From Monosporascus cannonballus (Eukaryota > Ascomycota > Sordariomycetes > Xylariales), in the NCBI GenBank assembly GCA_004154925.1, contig QJNS01000073.1:62001-126000 (forward strand): a DNA stretch of 64,000 nucleotides, in the 5' to 3' direction. Position numbers and translations under genes: made by a program. The notes beneath the pieces were generated by a model. The model worked only from the letters and a program-made list of their open reading frames with translations, did not search any database and was not told the origin of the DNA. Below, one piece after another: positions 48,895 to 61,500 of the stretch. How positions within the stretch are numbered: position 1 is the first letter of the stretch; the number at the start of each line of letters is the position of its first letter.

Positions 48895-49879
48895 CCAACG
48901 AAGTTATTGCGTTAAAATCTACGTAAAACTATATAGATGATATAATTCGATAAATTTAACGATAAATATAAAAGGATTCAAATTAAGAAATCGTTATAAA
49001 TACTTTTTATAAACCGGCCGAAATTTATGTAAATGACCCGAACGTAACGAAGATTGGGCTAAATTTTAACGCGTATAGCGATTATAAACGCCCAAGACGG
49101 TAATAAAGAACATTTCGTATTTTCTCGCGATTTCGATAAAACCGTCGCCTAAATCTTTTTCGGTTTTTTATTTGATTTTCGTATGAGGTAAACATTTTTT
49201 TTCGCGAAATAATCGGACCCAAATTGGGTTGTTTACTTATAATTAAAGTATGAAAGGTGTTAGCGTGGAAGTGGAAGAAATACGCGTTTTTGTAGAGCGT
49301 GCAGAAATTTACCCAGACTTTTGCACCCCTACTGTATATTTTCGATCAAAAAAACTTCCCTTCATTAAATTTATAAAATAATCCAGGAAATTATAAAAAA
49401 TAAATTAGGCTTTAGGAACAAAATCTGAGGACAGTTAGGTAATAAAGAATTGATACATACGTTATATAGAATTCTATAAGAAAAGATATAAGATAACATC
49501 AAAGAAAAGGAAAAACAGCGGTTCAAATTAATACTATATATAAGCTCAAATGGAAAAAAGTAATTTCTGTCGATATTGTACCACTCCATAAATTAATACC
49601 ATCTAAAGACCTAAATTGGAAAATTAAGAAGCTCAAAAAAGCTATGTAAAGATTCAAAAAACACGAAAGAGTCTCAGAAAAATTTAATATACTATTAACG
49701 GCATTATTTTCCAGGTTCATTTCGATACACTGAAAAACTTATTTAACCGAAAGGAGAACTAAGGCTTTACTTGATCAGATCGGCGACAGATTTACCTATA
49801 TAGAAAAAGCCTTCTTTAAAAAGATGTTATTCCCAAAAGAAGCTGCTCTAAGATAAAACTAGCAAAAATATGGTCGAAT

Positions 49880-52330
49880 TAAAAAAATTATCGCACCTCT
49901 TTACGAAATCAAAATTATTCCTCACAAAGCATAACAAGCTAAGGGCATTATAGCACTAATTAACATAAGGAATAAATTAATCGATGTATTACAAATACGT
50001 AATAAAAAGGAGTATTCGAATAATGGTATATTACGTATCGAAATTCCTAGCTTCTTGTAAAAAAATAACAATTTACGATTAATTAGTTTTGTAACCAAAC
50101 TAAATGCCCTTACTTTGCAGAATATATTTATGATAGAAAACTGCAACGAAATTTTCGCAAATTTCGCCATATACTTTTTGGGTTTTTTTTTATAAATTCT
50201 TTCATAAGTATAATTAAGTTGCTTTAGCTTTTATTAACAAAAATATAATAATATTCGTAATGCCGTTAGAATTACTCCAAGATATTATTATGCTTATAGG
50301 GTTTATTAATTTTATACCTTATTTTTATTACGTAATCGGAAGGAATTTTTATAATTTAATGCCTAAAATTACGCCGTTATTCGTAAATAACGTTAGTATT
50401 AAAGCATTAAGGACGCGATACGATAATATTAAGATTTTTTCCGGGATTCGACGGTTCGTCTTCGAACATATCATTATCATAAATAAAACCTTTTTTAATT
50501 ATAAACTTATCGGAATTACGATTAACATATAAAAATTCTAATAGTATTACGAATTTAAAATTATAATTGGATTTCTTTATAGTACGAATAATGGTCGACT
50601 TAATACAGCCAAAATAATAAAAATTCTAGAAATTCGTTTTTGTAAAAACATATCGGAAATAAAAACCTTTTTAAGAAATACCGTTTATTATTAAATATTT
50701 AATATATATTATGCTATTAAGACAGAATCTTTAATTATTTACTTTACAAAAACAAACCTTTTATTTGGGACCCTAATTAAAAACATATTATAAAAATACT
50801 TAAAATGGAATTTATCACCGTTTTAATTTTAATTAATATTAATTATAACCACTAAACCGGAAAAATTATTATAAGGACGGATTCGTACGGGCGAAATTTC
50901 GGAAAAACGTCAGGCGAGGTAATTAATAACGTAAAATATCCGGCGCGTTATAAAAATAATACGTAAAAAAAACCGAACTAATTATAATACTACCAAAGTA
51001 AAATATCGAATTATTTTCAAAATTTTAAGACAATTCCGAAACCACATTTATGCAATTCGGTTTACGTTAAAAACTAACGTTAAAATATTAATAACATAGA
51101 TTAATAGCTTTATAAGCTCGTTACTCGATACCTTACTAATTTGTAAAATTACGTAAATTAAGTTTTTCGATTTCGAAATTAAATATATTCCTAATAAAAA
51201 AAATACGGCCGTAAATAAATTATCGGAAAAACCAACCGGACTTTTTAACGAATTAAGCGATTAATAGGAAAAAAGAATTAATAACTTTAGTACTTTTTAG
51301 CTAAACGTTATTCGGCTAAATCTTATAACCGAAACAAGTTAAATAAAAAAGAATCGCTTATTAAGATTTAGTTTAAACTATCCCAAAAATACGTGAAGTT
51401 TCTAACAATATAAAAGCTCCTAAATCGATTAACAGATATAACGATAAAAAAATAAGTAATCTTTAAAAACGAAAACTTAAATTATTTGGTCTAAGACGGT
51501 ATTTTACGGTGCAAAACAAAAGAATAATATGGCAGTTATAAAGTTGTCGATAAAGAATAAAAACGGCTAATAATAATTAAAGAATATTACGAAAATTGCA
51601 TTTATAAAAAACGAGATGCGACTTATTGACGCATAGCTGCATTATATTATTAGCGCAATATATATAAGTATATACGGAAGACAATCCTTACAAAAGTTCC
51701 ATACTAAAAGGCTATTAATTAACGTTTCGAAAAAAATTATAAATTTTTAAAACCTTTGGATATCGTAATTATCTGGATTATTAACGTTTAATTTTCGCTA
51801 AACGAAATTAGGTACAAGGCGTTTATCGAAACACGATACAAATTCTCCGGATATCTCGAAACCAAAACTCTATATACAGTTACTTCTACGATAATCAGGA
51901 AATTCCAAGACAAATATGTCTTTTACCGATATAAAATTCTAGTTAAAATTATAATCCATAAAGATTTTAAAAATAAGGGAAAAATTATCGAAACCTAAGA
52001 GATACTGAGGATTAAACAAAAGGTTAAAATTACATACGCTATTTAGCTGCAGGGATTAATCGAGAAAAATAATATCCAGATCGCTAAAGGACTAATAAAA
52101 ATAACGGACGGTACGGGTAAAAAATAACTTAAGCTCCTGCTTAAAATAGTATTCGCAAATAATGCCATTATGAAAAATTACATTTTCAGCCTTTATAAAT
52201 TACATAACGGCCCAAAGGCGGTTTTCCCGATCAACAATATAATACTACCATAAACGATTATAATATAAAATCCTAATATATAAAAAAAATTTGATTACAT
52301 AACGAATTAAATTATTAGAACGTAAAGCCG
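49880..52330 (+). pseudogene. Family C reverse transcriptase, RNase H and integrase, RIP-inactivated
   Basis: The frame continues after the Tc1-like insertion. Reverse transcriptase shows LISFVTKLNALTLQNIFM. The catalytic motif FVDD reads FVNN at 50379-50390, both Asp changed to Asn by G-to-A. RNase H/connection ends with RLRFF-type sequence and YIPNKKNTAVNKLSEKPTG near 51,190-51,270. Integrase (about 51,480-52,330) keeps a FSGYLETKTLYTV segment and a decayed YAI-LQGLIEKNN, which fits the YHPQANGLIE-type motif of gypsy integrases. It is dead, but it was clearly one polyprotein. Family C differs strongly from A and B and shows no chromodomain that I could find. Confidence 0.75.
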
Positions 52331-55300
52331 ATAATATTAGCAATATATTTAAGGTAATTATTAGGTAATACCGTAAAGGTACCTAATTTGCCAATTAAAG
52401 CAATAAAAATAAAATAAGGTTTTAATCTTTATAAATTAATAACTGAATATTGCTTTATAATATATTATGATATATTAATATATCCATAAAAATATGGTTA
52501 AATTACCAAAAAATAAAACTATATCTAATTGATAATTTAATTCATTACGGTATTTACCGTTTAAAGGAAATTAATAATATATTATTACGCAAAATCTTCC
52601 TTATTTACAAATTAAAGTAATATATTAACAATAAAAAAAGATATTAAATACCGATTAATTTATAAAAACATAATTAAATAAAACTATTACTTAACGAGGT
52701 TAATCGATTATACGATATTACGAACGAGATGTTAAACGGTATATATATTAGGTTATCGAAATATTAATAATTTAAAACTACAAAACTTATTAAAATCAAT
52801 ATTGAAATTTATTTACCAAACAAACGATTGGAAAATTATTTAGTTATAAATAATAATAGCATATACGAAATTAATTAATCGGATAAAAAATATTATTGTA
52901 ATTACTTCTAAACATTAACATATAAAAAGATATGCCGATTTATATTTTTACCGAACCCTTAAAACCGTTAAGATATCAAGGTAACGATTTATTCGAATCT
53001 GTCAAAATATTATAAGCTTTAGTAATATAGCGGAAATCGGTAAGCTTTTTTACAATTAAACGTTGAAAAGAACCGCTATCATACTTGTAAAAAAATCTTA
53101 TAATTCAATTTATAAATATCTAATTCAATTTAGAATCTTTTTATAAAACGCATTCGGTAATTGTTAAATTAATTATCCTTAAATATATAATTATATTTGT
53201 TAATTAACTCGACTTATTTATTATAGGCATTTTTCGCGAAATTGAAAAACAATATATATCTAAATAATAAAAATATTTTGCAATTTCCAAACCATTTAAA
53301 AATGCAATAATTTTTTTATAAAGTTCGTAAAATATTAAACTAGGTATTTTAAAAACCCAAATAAAGACCTTATTTACGTATCAAAGGTTTCTAACAAAAT
53401 ATACCCTAAGTTAACCTAAAAAGCCGGCGGGAGTATCCTCGATAAATACTGCTTTTATCTCGGGCTTGCTTTTAGAAAGCTGCATTTTGGTGATCGGCGA
53501 CTGGGCATTGGTAATTTCTCAAAAATTGGTACCGGTAATTCGTTATTATAGAAATCAACCAGCAAGCAACAGGACCGAAAGGAAACGAAATAGATATTGC
53601 TCCAAATATTTATTATTAATAAAAATAAAATAGGTTATGATAGCAAAAATGGGTTATTTCGAAATATTTAAAAATAATATATAACCGCATTATTGTTGTA
53701 GATATTGATTATATGCTGGAATATTAAAAGAAGTATAGGCGGAAATCTGATCTGTTAATATTAATAAAGAGATCAGCAAATCGGTCAGTGATTTTTGAAG
53801 CGGAAAGAATCGATAAATTTAAGGATAAAAAAACTTTTAATATTAATATTAAGTATTAGTATTATTAATCAGTAACTTCCAAAGAACTGTTCGATTATAC
53901 TTAAGATTAGAGAAATTACCGGATTACTTTCGGTAAATTATTATATCTTTTGTTAAGGATAATAAGATTTAGGCAAAAATGGATTATCTATAATTGGAAT
54001 TACAGAAAAAAGGTAATTATCATTTTTAGCAATATTGCGGAATCGATATCTAAAAAGAGGCTATAATTCCGATATAGGAGCCTAACGATATATAGGATTT
54101 TAGCTTTTACGAATATCGAAAGGGTGAATCGTAGGCTTATTATTACGTTAATATTAAAAAGCCAAAAATATATTTACCTTATATATAAAAGGTTTAACTA
54201 ATATAAGATGTTTTAAAACTTTAAGAACGCCACAATAATATACTAAGAGATAATCGAAATTGTGGAAATTTTAATTATATCGAACTTAACCGCTTCTGAT
54301 AATATCGAAAATATCATTTTCAGTTAACAGATAACTTATTTATTAAATTAGTGCCTTAAGTTTCGTATTAATGCAGAAATCCTAATGCTGAAAAAGTTCT
54401 AACGGTTTAGGAATAATAATAATAAATTGATTAATCGTGATAAATAATAAAAAGGATATATACAAATACAAATATCGATATACGTAAATAAGTAATAAAT
54501 AGTATTAATAAAGAAAAGATAGGGAATTATAAAAGCTAAAATGTGAAGAAGTATAAAAATAATAACGTTTGTAAATAGCTAATCTGAAATAACAATAACG
54601 TACGGTATCTTCTTTAATAATATTAGATAAAAACTTTCTAGAATTCTTTTAGCGTACCAAAATTTTCTTTGAAAAATAATTAGGAATAATAAGCATATTA
54701 TCGATTATTTGCTGCTATTTCTTATTATTACCATTAAACATTTTTTAATACCATATTAAATTTACAGTTTATGAAATATATCCCATACTTATTTTTATGC
54801 ACCACGATTTTGTATTTATTATATATCCGGATCCTATTACATATATCACAGTATCGATATCGGCGAAAAAGCAATTTAAAACACCGGCTCGGATTAATCG
54901 GAACCTAAATCCCAAGAAAATAAATTAATTTAAATTTGGTAAATTAAGTAAGGCTGCGAATATAAAGGTTTTAAGTTCGTTAAAATTTAAGAAAGTGTTA
55001 AATCAGCTATACGGCGACATTTTATTTTATGTTCTTATATTCCGTCCTAATTGAAGAGTTAACTTTAATCAATTAACATCTATTATCCCATATAATGAAA
55101 TAAAAAGTCACCCTTAGGACCATTTTAAAATACTACGAGATTTTAAAAATAATCCGAACTTATAGTATATTGCCGTAACTATACCACTTTGAAAAACTAT
55201 TATATTTATTATCGACGAAAAATACCTACGATCAAAAATTCTAATTATATTAAAATACGCGGTTTCGCGCGGGGCCATAAAAAATAAGCTTGTACACATT

Positions 55301-56347
55301 TTCGAAACCGGTTATTTTATTACCTAAAGATACTATATGCCACTAAATAAAAAAAATAAATATTATTATTTACAATTCGAATCTTAATTACGATTAAATA
55401 ATAGCTTACGATATTATTCGTATTAATAAAATTAAAGTATATAAGTATTAGGTTAGTCTTTTATATATCCGATGAAAAAGTACTTTTATAATATTTAACA
55501 TTACCTTATTAAACGATCGAATTAAGGAAATATTAAGATTTAACCGACAAAAAAAAGAAAATTGGTTTTAGCAATTTATTTATACGCATTAACAAAGCCA
55601 GAACTCCTAAGTAATATCTTAGCTAAATATATAATATTTAAGGAACTTGTTTATTTTATATTATTATACGAAAATTGTGTTTATAGGGAACAAAAAACCG
55701 ATTTTAAATAAAAAATAATAACTAGTTAAAAAGTATGGAAAAGAAAATTAAGGCGTATCTTAATTTACATAAGAAATATTAGCACAAAAAGGTATTTAAA
55801 GAATTTTGGCCTAACAAACGTCCGTTGCCTATTTTTGAAAAACTTTCGGATTTTTCTTATTTTCCGATTAAAATATTCGTATATCTCGTTAACCCCGAAA
55901 CGGTCCTAAATAATACGCGAATTACATAATAATATTAAAGCAAAATATATATATTTCGCTTATTGATTATTAATTAACGTACCCGAATTATATTAATCAG
56001 AATTTACAAAACCTCGTATTAATAGGTAGAAAATAAATATCAGATTGCTAGGAAACGACCGGAACCCTACTTTATCCTAGGATGGCTAGGTTGGAAAAAA
56101 ATACAGAAAATCGATTAACGATCGACAATCAGAAAATAAACTACAAAAAAATAAGGAAAAGACTTTTTAACGCAAGGAATTAGATAAAAAACAAAGTCGG
56201 AATCCTAAATTAAAAATATTAAAAAATGCATTACGTTAAAAAAAGCATTAATCAATAGGGACATAAATACAACATGCTTATTATGGCATTAGATTATCGT
56301 TATTTTTTACGATAAAACGAGAACATTTTCCATCATCAAAAAAGGTT
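52331..56347 (+). other. Long 3' segment of family C, possible extra ORF
   Basis: Almost 4 kb between integrase and the 3' LTR, much longer than in families A and B. One frame can be followed rightward through RIP stops from about 53,420 (SGLLLESCILVIGDWALVIS) to about 54,400 (GNYHF-QYCGIDI, DFSFYEYRKGES). Another open stretch lies around 55,180-55,330. I do not recognise the product. It could be an accessory ORF of the element or another inserted element. Confidence 0.4.
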
Positions 56348-56628
56348 TAAAATAAGGCAGAGTATTATACTTATAATCAGGCTCGGCTAATCAAAAAGCC
56401 CGGATTTCGCATATATATTAAAAAGTTCTTTTTGGTCATAGGTTTAACCCCTAAGCATTACCAGCTACCATTACCATTTAGCACATTTTCTATTATTTCA
56501 GTTATCTAGATTTAACACCAGCAATATAATTGGATTAGGCTTTTCATTTCGACAATCCCATTCTGTATCGTGATATAAAATTATTATCCGTACTGATCAA
56601 GACCAATTCACCCCGTTACCCCAATTCA
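56348..56628 (+). repeat. Family C 3' LTR
   Basis: 281 bp. It starts TAAAATAAGG (ancestral TGAAGTGG) and ends CCCCAATTCA. Confidence 0.88.
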
Positions 56629-57218
56629 GCATTTATTCTTTCATAATTGATTTTGTAGACACTTTTTTCAAAATACCTAATTTGTTTTTGTTAATGTTAT
56701 AAATATATAAACTTTGTAAATACATATTTTTAACTATTATTTTATAATTTTATTCGTTTTATTCTAATAGTTCCGTATGAAGATTTTTTTAAAAAATGAT
56801 TCGTATCTGTAATGTTATAGTAATATATTAATTAAAATTTTTAATTTTTAAGGTTAATATTTTAAATTGCTATTTAATTGTTTAAACTTTACCTTAATTA
56901 TAATAATGATATATTATACATTTTTAAAAAAAATTTATATATTTTATGCATTTTGTTGATAACGTATTTATAATGTTTTTATACCTATATTCGTCGTTAT
57001 TTCCCATCCAATATTAAAGTCTTATTTGCTTTTCTAAATTTCGCTAATTAATAATATATAAAGTGAATTTTACTTAATTAATCTCTCCGTCGATCAAAGC
57101 ATAATATTAATACATCGATAGCTTTTCTAAGAATATATGATAATTTTCAGAGTAAACCAATATTAAAATTAACATTTAAATATTATTCTTAAATAACAGT
57201 CTTATAATAATGAATTTC
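56629..57218 (-). mobile_element. Family A element, right part (copy A2 continued)
   Basis: Continues copy A2 after element C and aligns with A1 from about 13,923 to 14,515 (the region between reverse transcriptase and gag). The alignment stops near 57,218, so the 5' part of A2, with gag and its 5' LTR, is missing. Confidence 0.7.
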
Positions 57219-58130
57219 TGTAAGATAATGGACAGCTGTAAGCTGGGTAAGGTGATCTCCGACCAGTCGCAAAGCAGATTCCAAGAAATAAATGTATTAG
57301 GTAATTTCCATTAAACGTTTCCCACTAGTTGCCAGATGGTGGATTTATATCAGTAAATAAGTCGGTAGCTAATCGGTAGCTAATCGGTTATTAATCTTTT
57401 TTTATAAGAGCTATATATTTATGATTATTTTCCACTTTTAAGTTATTAAGTTTTAGTAATATTATTATAAATTTAATATAATACGTTTTGCAAATCTGGT
57501 TATATATGTTTACCGTTACTTTACTACTAAGTTATGTTAAAAGTAATTATCGTAATAATTAATACGTACCATATTACGTAATTAATTGTGCTCCGCTTAA
57601 TTTCTTATTATAATTTATTTTTAATCCCATTTTATTTACCTTTTTTTCCTGTTTTTTCGCATTTATAGTTCTATTTTTTTATGTACGTATTCGGTTTGGT
57701 TTCTCGTTTTTCTTTATGTTCATTTCGGCTTTTCTCTTTATTCTGCGTATAATTTCCGTTCACTATTTTTTGGTTTGGTAAGGAATTTTTAGAAAAATAA
57801 TACTTTAATATTAATAAAATTTAAACAATATTTAACGTTATTTTTTCGACGCCAATGATAAGATAAATATTAGTTGCATTACGGGCGATAGTAAGCCATA
57901 TTATATTTACGTAATATAACGGTATTTCGATTGCCGTAAAATTTATATTTAAATTTGGGTCGCCTTAAATTATATCGGCATTAATTATAATTATAAAATC
58001 TTTTAGGCGGTAAATAATTACTTTTAATATTTTTAGTATTGTTATTGAATTTTCGTTTAAATTCCGATCGTTTTTGAAAGTATTGCCTACCGGGTTTTTT
58101 AATTCGGTATCGATAATCAGGAATTAATCG
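57219..58130. other. Unassigned 0.9-kb segment between two family A copies
   Basis: It starts TGTAAG, as an LTR might, exactly where the A2 alignment ends. The first 170 bases are less AT-rich and carry an 11-bp tandem repeat (CGGTAGCTAAT, 57363-57395, two clean copies and one mutated). The rest is AT-rich. A leftward frame (IKKPGRQYFQKRSEFKRKF, about 58,020-58,115) is protein-like but unidentified. It could be a fragment of another retroelement. Confidence 0.4.
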
Positions 58131-58510
58131 TGTTATAACCCAAGCCAGCTGGGCCTGCGAAAACTGTCCAGCCAAGATGACAAAGCTACGCTAGTTCAGG
58201 GTCACGTAATCAATGCTTAGCGGGTTTTAACTAAGCACGACTAAGCACGACTAAGCAGCATTAAGTAACTGCTAGCAAAGCTTTGTTAAACAAAGATAAG
58301 CAGTAACAAAGGAATTAAGATATATACGTTTATTACTTTCATAATTTAAATAATTTCAGCTTGCAATATAATATCGTTACTCAAGTTACTTTTAATATTA
58401 TAAGATATAATACGTTACTATATTTGTTACTTATATTTCTACGATACTTCTGTTAATATAAATTCGTAAACTTAAAGTTTAATAATTAATTAAACCGAAT
58501 AGCCATTATA
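58131..58510 (+). repeat. Copy A4 5' LTR
   Basis: A 380-bp LTR that begins TGTTATAACC and ends GCCATTATA. In the position of the 35-bp units of other copies it has a different short tandem repeat, CTAAGCACGA (58231-58260, two copies and one variant). Confidence 0.78.
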
Positions 58511-58569
58511 TGTTATAAGGTTTTATTTAGTAATACTGTTAAACTCTAAGCAATATTTAACATTGTCAA

Positions 58570-61500
58570 AATATCGACCAGCGCTTAAAAAACCCTTATT
58601 TAATAACTTTAGGTTCGAATTCGAAAGCTAGAAAAAAAAGTTCGACAACTTAAGGCTACGCCACCTACCCAAACCTTTTTAGCCCGCATAAAGCTAAAGA
58701 AACCGGAGCTTTACGATAAAAAAGGTAACCCTTAAACTTTTTTAACTTAAGCACGAATTTACTTTCGTTTTTTGGACTTTGACGACCTAGCGGATGTGGT
58801 CATAATAATAAAAACATACCTAATAGGAAATACAGTTAAATAATTTAAGCTAATTATAAAAACTTTCTTAAAAATAAAAAAGCTAAATAAGGAAAACTTT
58901 ATTAATAAAATCTTTTTATTTTGTATTAATTTCGAAAACAATATACGTAATAATTTCGGCAATCCGAATAAAAAACGATTTACAATCTAATAATTTCTGT
59001 AACTCCGATAAAAAAACATATATCTAAATATGCCGTACCATTTAAACATCTTACGGTTAAGGCGGGATAAGGAAATAATAAAACCGAAATCTTTATTAAT
59101 ATATTTTACAAAAAGTTAAGAAATAATATAAAAAATAAAATTATTCGAATTAAACGATTAATTACCTTAAATTAATATATTATAAAAATAATTAAGATTA
59201 ATAATTAACAATTTGAAAAATAATAGGAAAAAAAAGGATAATATGCCTTACGTTTGGGATATAACAAATCCAACCAGGGGAAAAAACGAAACGCACCTTT
59301 TATTTCTTACGGAACGGCGCCAGAACCTATAAAATTCGGCGTTACCCACCGATAAAATTAAAGCCAAATTAAATATTTTAATTGTAACAAAATAGGATAT
59401 AAAGTTTATAAATATAAAAAACCCAAAAACCATAACAAAATAATTGGACGCTTATACCGGAAAAATAATCCAGTAATAATTAAGGAAATAATAACAAAAT
59501 TATTAACATATTTCAAATTAAGTACATAATAGATTTACGGCAAAAAATGCAATAAAGACTATTATAATAAGAAATTCGACGAAAAATACAAAAAGCCAGA
59601 AAACTAATTTAACAGGCATTACGAACATAGCAAAAAGCATTATAAGGATAATTACGCAAATATCAAAACTGGACAAAAAAAATCTGTCCCGGAACCTTTA
59701 ATCGATACGGCAAAATACATGCTATATACTGTCGACGACGAAAATATCCCGATTACGAAAAATAAAAGCAATATATTTTCGAATAAATTACCCGTATATA
59801 CTATAAGGGATTCGATTTTCCAAATTGTACCGGAAATAATAAAAATAATAAACAATAGTATCGACAGCTTCGCACTATAACCCCAAAAGATATACAGCAA
59901 TTAGCTAAAGCAGAAAATTAACTTAAAAAAAAGCAATACCCGCAAAAAAACCTTTTTTGTTATTATAAATAATATAACTACCAAACAGAAAAAAAATTAA
60001 TCAAGCGTACGGTTAAAAAACACTATTAAAAAATTATTTCGGATTTTTATTTTCAATTAGCATTTACCGTAAATCCCCCCCAAAAAAAACCATTAAAAAA
60101 TACGTTAATTCATAAAAGATCTTTAAAACGACAGCCAGGATAATACACAATAGGATATAATCGCAAACATAAGAAAACAATTTATTTAATAAGGAAAGAA
60201 ATTACAAAAAAAATAGGAATAATTAATACGGCTCGAAAAAACAGTACGCCGATAATAACGATAAATATAGCAACTTAACGCGCTAAACGAAAAAACATAA
60301 ATAAGGCTCGATAAACTCGAACAGAAATTTAAAAAAAATTACCTATAAAAAAACGCAAAAAAACGAAACCTAAAGAAATTAAAAAGAATTCCTAAAAAAA
60401 AGTTTTACATACGATAATAAGAAACGTTAACGACTTTATTACTTTAGATACACGAATTGGAACGTATTAATATACCGTAATAATAAATTATAAAACTTTG
60501 AGCGGAAATTACATTATATCAAATATAATTAATAAACTTAAAATATTATGAAAATATAAATTAAAACCTTATATAATAATAAATGCCAAAAGTTAAAAGT
60601 TTGCTTACGATAATAAAAATATTATACGCAAAATTAATTACTTCAAGATTTTTATTAAAGAATAATATCAAACGATTAATTTCGATATCATTTTATTCGG
60701 GAATTACGATATAATCTTATAATTATTATGGATACGCTAATACGGAATTTTGAATAACGGCAGAACTGGCCAGTTAAAATTTTCTTTATTTCTTATTAAT
60801 AAATAAAAAAGAAAAAAGTTAAGATCTTAATATTTGATGGATAGTAACGACGAATGCAGGCATAAAAATACGACAGATACCTTATTACCTAAAAGAACAA
60901 AATATAAGAAAAAAAACCGATATCAAAAGGAAATACGACGTATTATTGCTATTATCAAAACGAAACTAAAGTAATTAAATAATAATTTAAAATAACAAGA
61001 ATAATAGCCCCAATAATCAGAAAATCTAATTAATATATCACTATAATATTATAAATACGAATAACTTTTTAAAAAGGAATTTGATACGAAATTACAAGAA
61101 TATAACAAATAAGATTATGAAATAATTCTTAAAAAAGGATTTTCGACAAGTTTTATCCTATTTACAATTTTAATAAAAACGAATTACGCATTTTTAAAGA
61201 ATACCAGGAAAATCGGTTATAAAAAGGATAAATTCGAGCTTTAAAATTACCAGTAGAATATCTAATATTTTTCGTACCTAAGAAAAATGGAAAATTACGA
61301 CTTATAATTAACTATCGTTAATTAAATAATATTATTATCAAAAATTAAATATTATTATTTTTAATTACGGAAACAAAAAACTGACTTTATAAGGCCAAAT
61401 AGTTTATAATATTCGATCTTAAAAATAAATATAATCTTATTAAGATTAAAAAAAGATACGAAAAAAAATAACCTTTAAAACGAAATACGGATTATTTAAG

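Larger units (their letters stand above)
46571..49230 (-). pseudogene. Tc1-like transposase, RIP-inactivated and split
   Basis: It reads leftward. The N-terminal part (about 48,900-49,230) looks like a helix-turn-helix DNA-binding region: GFIEIARKYEMFFITVLGVY, then a decayed RSGRPPK-like piece. Element D interrupts at 47382-48894. The catalytic part follows with DFVFIQNNVPVYT (the Asp of the usual QDNAPxHT reads Asn), YSPDLNLIENV and LLKERIQKKE, which match the second Asp and the Glu of a DDE transposase. It ends PRRIEAVI, then WYTKY and a stop at 46571-46573. Stops at former Trp and Gln codons plus the insertion make it non-functional. Confidence 0.85.
46413..49334 (-). mobile_element. Tc1/mariner-type DNA transposon, interrupted by element D
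   Basis: Terminal inverted repeats of at least 22 bp: GTCGGGGTGCAAAAGTCTCGG on the left, and the reverse complement of CCCAGACTTTTGCACCCCTAC on the right. They are flanked by TA (46411-46412 and 49335-49336), the target site of this superfamily. Without element D the transposon is about 1.4 kb. It sits inside the protease region of family C. Confidence 0.88.
42021..56628 (+). mobile_element. Family C large gypsy element, complete but interrupted
   Basis: LTRs at 42021-42294 and 56348-56628 bound 14.6 kb, or about 11.7 kb without the DNA transposon inside. Order: gag-like region with zinc knuckle (about 42,300-45,800), aspartic-protease-like region (about 45,880-46,330), Tc1-like insertion (46413-49334), reverse transcriptase, RNase H and integrase (about 49,880-52,330), then almost 4 kb of further sequence. 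Target duplication reads ACAT on the left and GCAT on the right, consistent with a 4-bp RCAT. It inserted in copy A2: joining 42,020 to 56,633 restores the A family sequence. Confidence 0.85.

Noticed and set aside
55114..55299. 61-codon leftward frame in family C
   Set aside because: The rightward frame over the same bases fits the RIP-stop pattern better, so this is a shadow.
57981..58175. 65-codon leftward frame MAGQFSQAQLAWV onward
   Set aside because: Its start lies inside the A4 LTR and only the lower half could be an old coding relic, so it is not a gene as it stands.
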